Assembly: GCA_963698165.1 (NCBI GenBank) | Contig: CAVOPT010000007.1 | Span: forward strand, 186,001 to 250,000 | DNA from: JAAYUJ01 sp963698165 | Lineage (GTDB): Bacteria; Desulfobacterota; Syntrophobacteria; Syntrophobacterales; Syntrophobacteraceae | Direction of reading: 5' to 3' | Length of the DNA stretch: 64,000 nucleotides | Shown: in pieces, positions 62,634-64,000 of the stretch | Numbering within the stretch: the first letter of the stretch is position 1 | How the letters are laid out: every line of letters begins with the position of its first letter | Notes under the pieces: generated by a model | Databases searched by the model: none | Told to the model about the DNA's origin: nothing | Seen by the model: the letters and a program-made list of their open reading frames with translations, nothing else | Position numbers and translations under genes: made by a program

Positions 62634-63407
62634 ATGAGTCGGGATGTTCCAAAAAAGATCATTGACAAGGGGTCGGCGGCCCCCGGACCCAGTCCGAGCG
62701 ACCCTGAACCCTTCAGAAGCCTGGACCTGGATGATGATTCGGAAGGCGGAGGCCTCTCGAATCCGTCGCTGGATTGGGAGAGTACGGATTCCATGGATGA
62801 CAGGGACGGCCCCGGGAAGACCCGTTCCCTCGATGCCCTGGAAATTCCTGAAGAGGGAGATCCCGGCCCGCCGGTGAAGGGCTGGGGGGATGAAGATCTC
62901 CATCCTCTGGAGGAATCCGGAAATCCAAAAGCGAGGAATCGTCTCCATGGGCTGCTCGGCAAGGTCGGAGCCCACCGGAAGGCAATCGTCATCGCCTGCG
63001 GCGGACTAATCCTCGCCGTTGCAATCGCCGTCGGCATCAGGGCCTGGTACACCCCACCCAAGACCGCGCTGCCCATCGTCACCAGTGTCAGAAAACCCAT
63101 TCCAATCCCCAAGTTCCAGGAGAACCTCGATTTTTTCATCCTTGCCGCCGCTCAGTCTGAAACGGGCATGCTCTCGCTCGGCATCGAATTCGAGTTCCTA
63201 TCCCCGGGAACACACCAGAGGTTCAAGGACGACAGCGTGCTCTTTCGGGATGTGGTGTTCCGCTTTCTCGAAAACAAGCGACCCGCCAAGAACTCTCAGA
63301 AGGAATGGGGGCAGGTGGTGCAGAATGAGCTTGCGGAGCACATCAGAACAACCCTTCCCAGCAGCCGGGCGGACACCATTCGCCTCAGTCGCTTCGAAAA
63401 ACTATAA
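62634..63407 (+). CDS. FliL-like single-span protein downstream of fliA
   Basis: 257 aa. An acidic, disordered cytoplasmic N-terminus of about 115 residues (DLDDDSEGGGLSNPSLDW) precedes one span (about 119-141, IVIACGGLILAVAIAVGIRA). The periplasmic domain has MLSLGIEFEFLSPGTHQRFK, VLFRDVVFRFLENKRPAKN and VVQNELAEHIRTTLPSSRAD, ending IRLSRFEKL. That order (strand, charged loop, helix with an RD-type start, final strand-phe ending) mirrors the stomatin-like FliL domain. I infer a second FliL-like protein; the similarity is weak enough that it may be unrelated. Next gene 12 bases on. Confidence 0.55.
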   Translation: MSRDVPKKIIDKGSAAPGPSPSDPEPFRSLDLDDDSEGGGLSNPSLDWESTDSMDDRDGPGKTRSLDALEIPEEGDPGPPVKGWGDEDLHPLEESGNPKARNRLHGLLGKVGAHRKAIVIACGGLILAVAIAVGIRAWYTPPKTALPIVTSVRKPIPIPKFQENLDFFILAAAQSETGMLSLGIEFEFLSPGTHQRFKDDSVLFRDVVFRFLENKRPAKNSQKEWGQVVQNELAEHIRTTLPSSRADTIRLSRFEKL

Positions 63408-63419
63408 GGAAACGGGACA

Positions 63420-63917
63420 TTGCTCACCGAACTCCTCATGTCCTGGTTTGGCGCCCATCCGAGTCTCATCGGAGCCATCCAGATCATCCTCGACCTCATG
63501 ATCCTGGTGTCCCTGCTCCTCTTTTTCCTCCTGAGCAGACGCCAGAAGATGTCCCCCACGGGCGGCGAAGGCCTCCTCCAGGGCTTTGAGAAGATCATCG
63601 AGGATACCCGGAGTATCGGCAGGGAATTTGAAACGAACCTCCAGGAACGTCAGGTGCTCATCCAGCAGCTTCTCGGAAAACTGGACCAGAGGGTCCAAGA
63701 GGCTCAGCAGGCCCTCGATGCCCTTCAGGACATCCAGCGGGCTAAACCCCGTGCCCCGGAGCCCGACGAACCCCTCCCCACCCAATCCGACTACAAACAG
63801 GTGCTCGCCCTCGCCAGGAATGGTCTGGACGCCCTGGCCATCGCGAAGCGACTGCAAAAACCCATCGGTGAGATTGAGCTCATCTTGAACATCCACCGCC
63901 TGTCCTCCGCCCGCTGA
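63420..63917 (+). CDS. Flagellar-cluster membrane protein with DUF2802/DUF6115-like tail
   Basis: 165 aa from TTG 63420 (aaggaaacgggaca upstream); ATG 63438 is an alternative. One span (about 20-40, IQIILDLMILVSLLLFFLLS) is followed by a long coiled-coil (about 55-105, GFEKIIEDTRSIGREFETNL) and a short C-terminal helix-turn-helix-like motif VLALARNGLDALAIAKRLQK with PIGEIELILNIH. This architecture is that of the small DUF2802/DUF6115 proteins encoded in flagellar operons; their function is unknown. The last 80 bases of the window after it are non-coding so far as can be seen. Confidence 0.65.
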   Translation: MLTELLMSWFGAHPSLIGAIQIILDLMILVSLLLFFLLSRRQKMSPTGGEGLLQGFEKIIEDTRSIGREFETNLQERQVLIQQLLGKLDQRVQEAQQALDALQDIQRAKPRAPEPDEPLPTQSDYKQVLALARNGLDALAIAKRLQKPIGEIELILNIHRLSSAR

Positions 63918-64000
63918 TTTTTGCCCGGGATCCCCCGCACCCCCCGCCAGGAAAACTTTTCCCACCCATTCCCCCAATCATGGGAAGCAAAGGAATCGCC

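Noticed and set aside
1..64000. tRNA, rRNA and CRISPR search by eye
   Set aside because: No T-loop/anticodon arrangement, rRNA block or regularly spaced direct-repeat array with unique spacers was found; the only regular arrays (36 bp, 141 bp) are coding repeats.

Overview
This window looks like a GC-rich chromosomal segment from a deltaproteobacterial anaerobe of the Syntrophobacter type. The evidence is the gene order plsX - acyl-CoA dehydrogenase - etfBA - fabG - fabF - rpiB - glyA - ribD/E/BA/H - nusB, an EtfA with an N-terminal two-cluster ferredoxin domain, and flagellar genes with sigma-54 (-24/-12) promoters. The taxon is an inference from gene content; there is no rRNA in the window.

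Region 1 (1-6.5 kb) is accessory DNA with low gene density. It holds an IS66 transposase running off the left edge and abutting a 5'-truncated ISKra4-type transposase. It also holds two tiny overlapping ORFs, a probable GEMM (cyclic dinucleotide) riboswitch upstream of an AT-rich TPR protein, a secreted rhodanese, a His/Gly repeat protein whose 36-bp array has frameshifted, and an IS630-like fragment.

Region 2 (6.5-17 kb) is the most notable part: a one-strand (minus) array of conflict or cell-death type genes. In transcription order it has a truncated fragment of an effector-associated protein, a clostripain-like (C11) caspase-fold protease, a damaged NB-ARC ATPase, a 1874-aa protein joining two alpha/beta-hydrolase (lipase-like) units to a CHAT caspase-like protease and a helical repeat tail, and a TIR-patatin fusion. 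A sigma-70-like promoter sits at the head of the array, inside an element that is repeated near position 2.2 kb. This is a candidate immune or regulated-death system, partly decayed.

Region 3 (17-30 kb) has a FecR/DUF6600 secreted repeat protein, hemW-lepA (overlapping), a small lipoprotein, a DUF1828-like protein, a membrane sensor kinase with a degenerate ATPase domain, and gltX.

Region 4 (30-44.5 kb) is a long plus-strand housekeeping cluster: YceD-rpmF-plsX, an acyl-CoA dehydrogenase with its EtfBA, fabG, fabF, rpiB, glyA, the riboflavin genes ribD-ribE-ribBA-ribH, and nusB. No acpP, fabD or fabH is present.

Region 5 (44.5-64 kb) is flagellar: a VgrG3-like lysozyme, fliK, divergent flgD-flgE, motA without an adjacent motB, then fliL-M-N-O-P-Q-R-flhB-flhA-flhF-flhG-fliA and two membrane proteins, one of them FliL-like. 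Convincing sigma-54 promoters precede fliK, flgD and motA.
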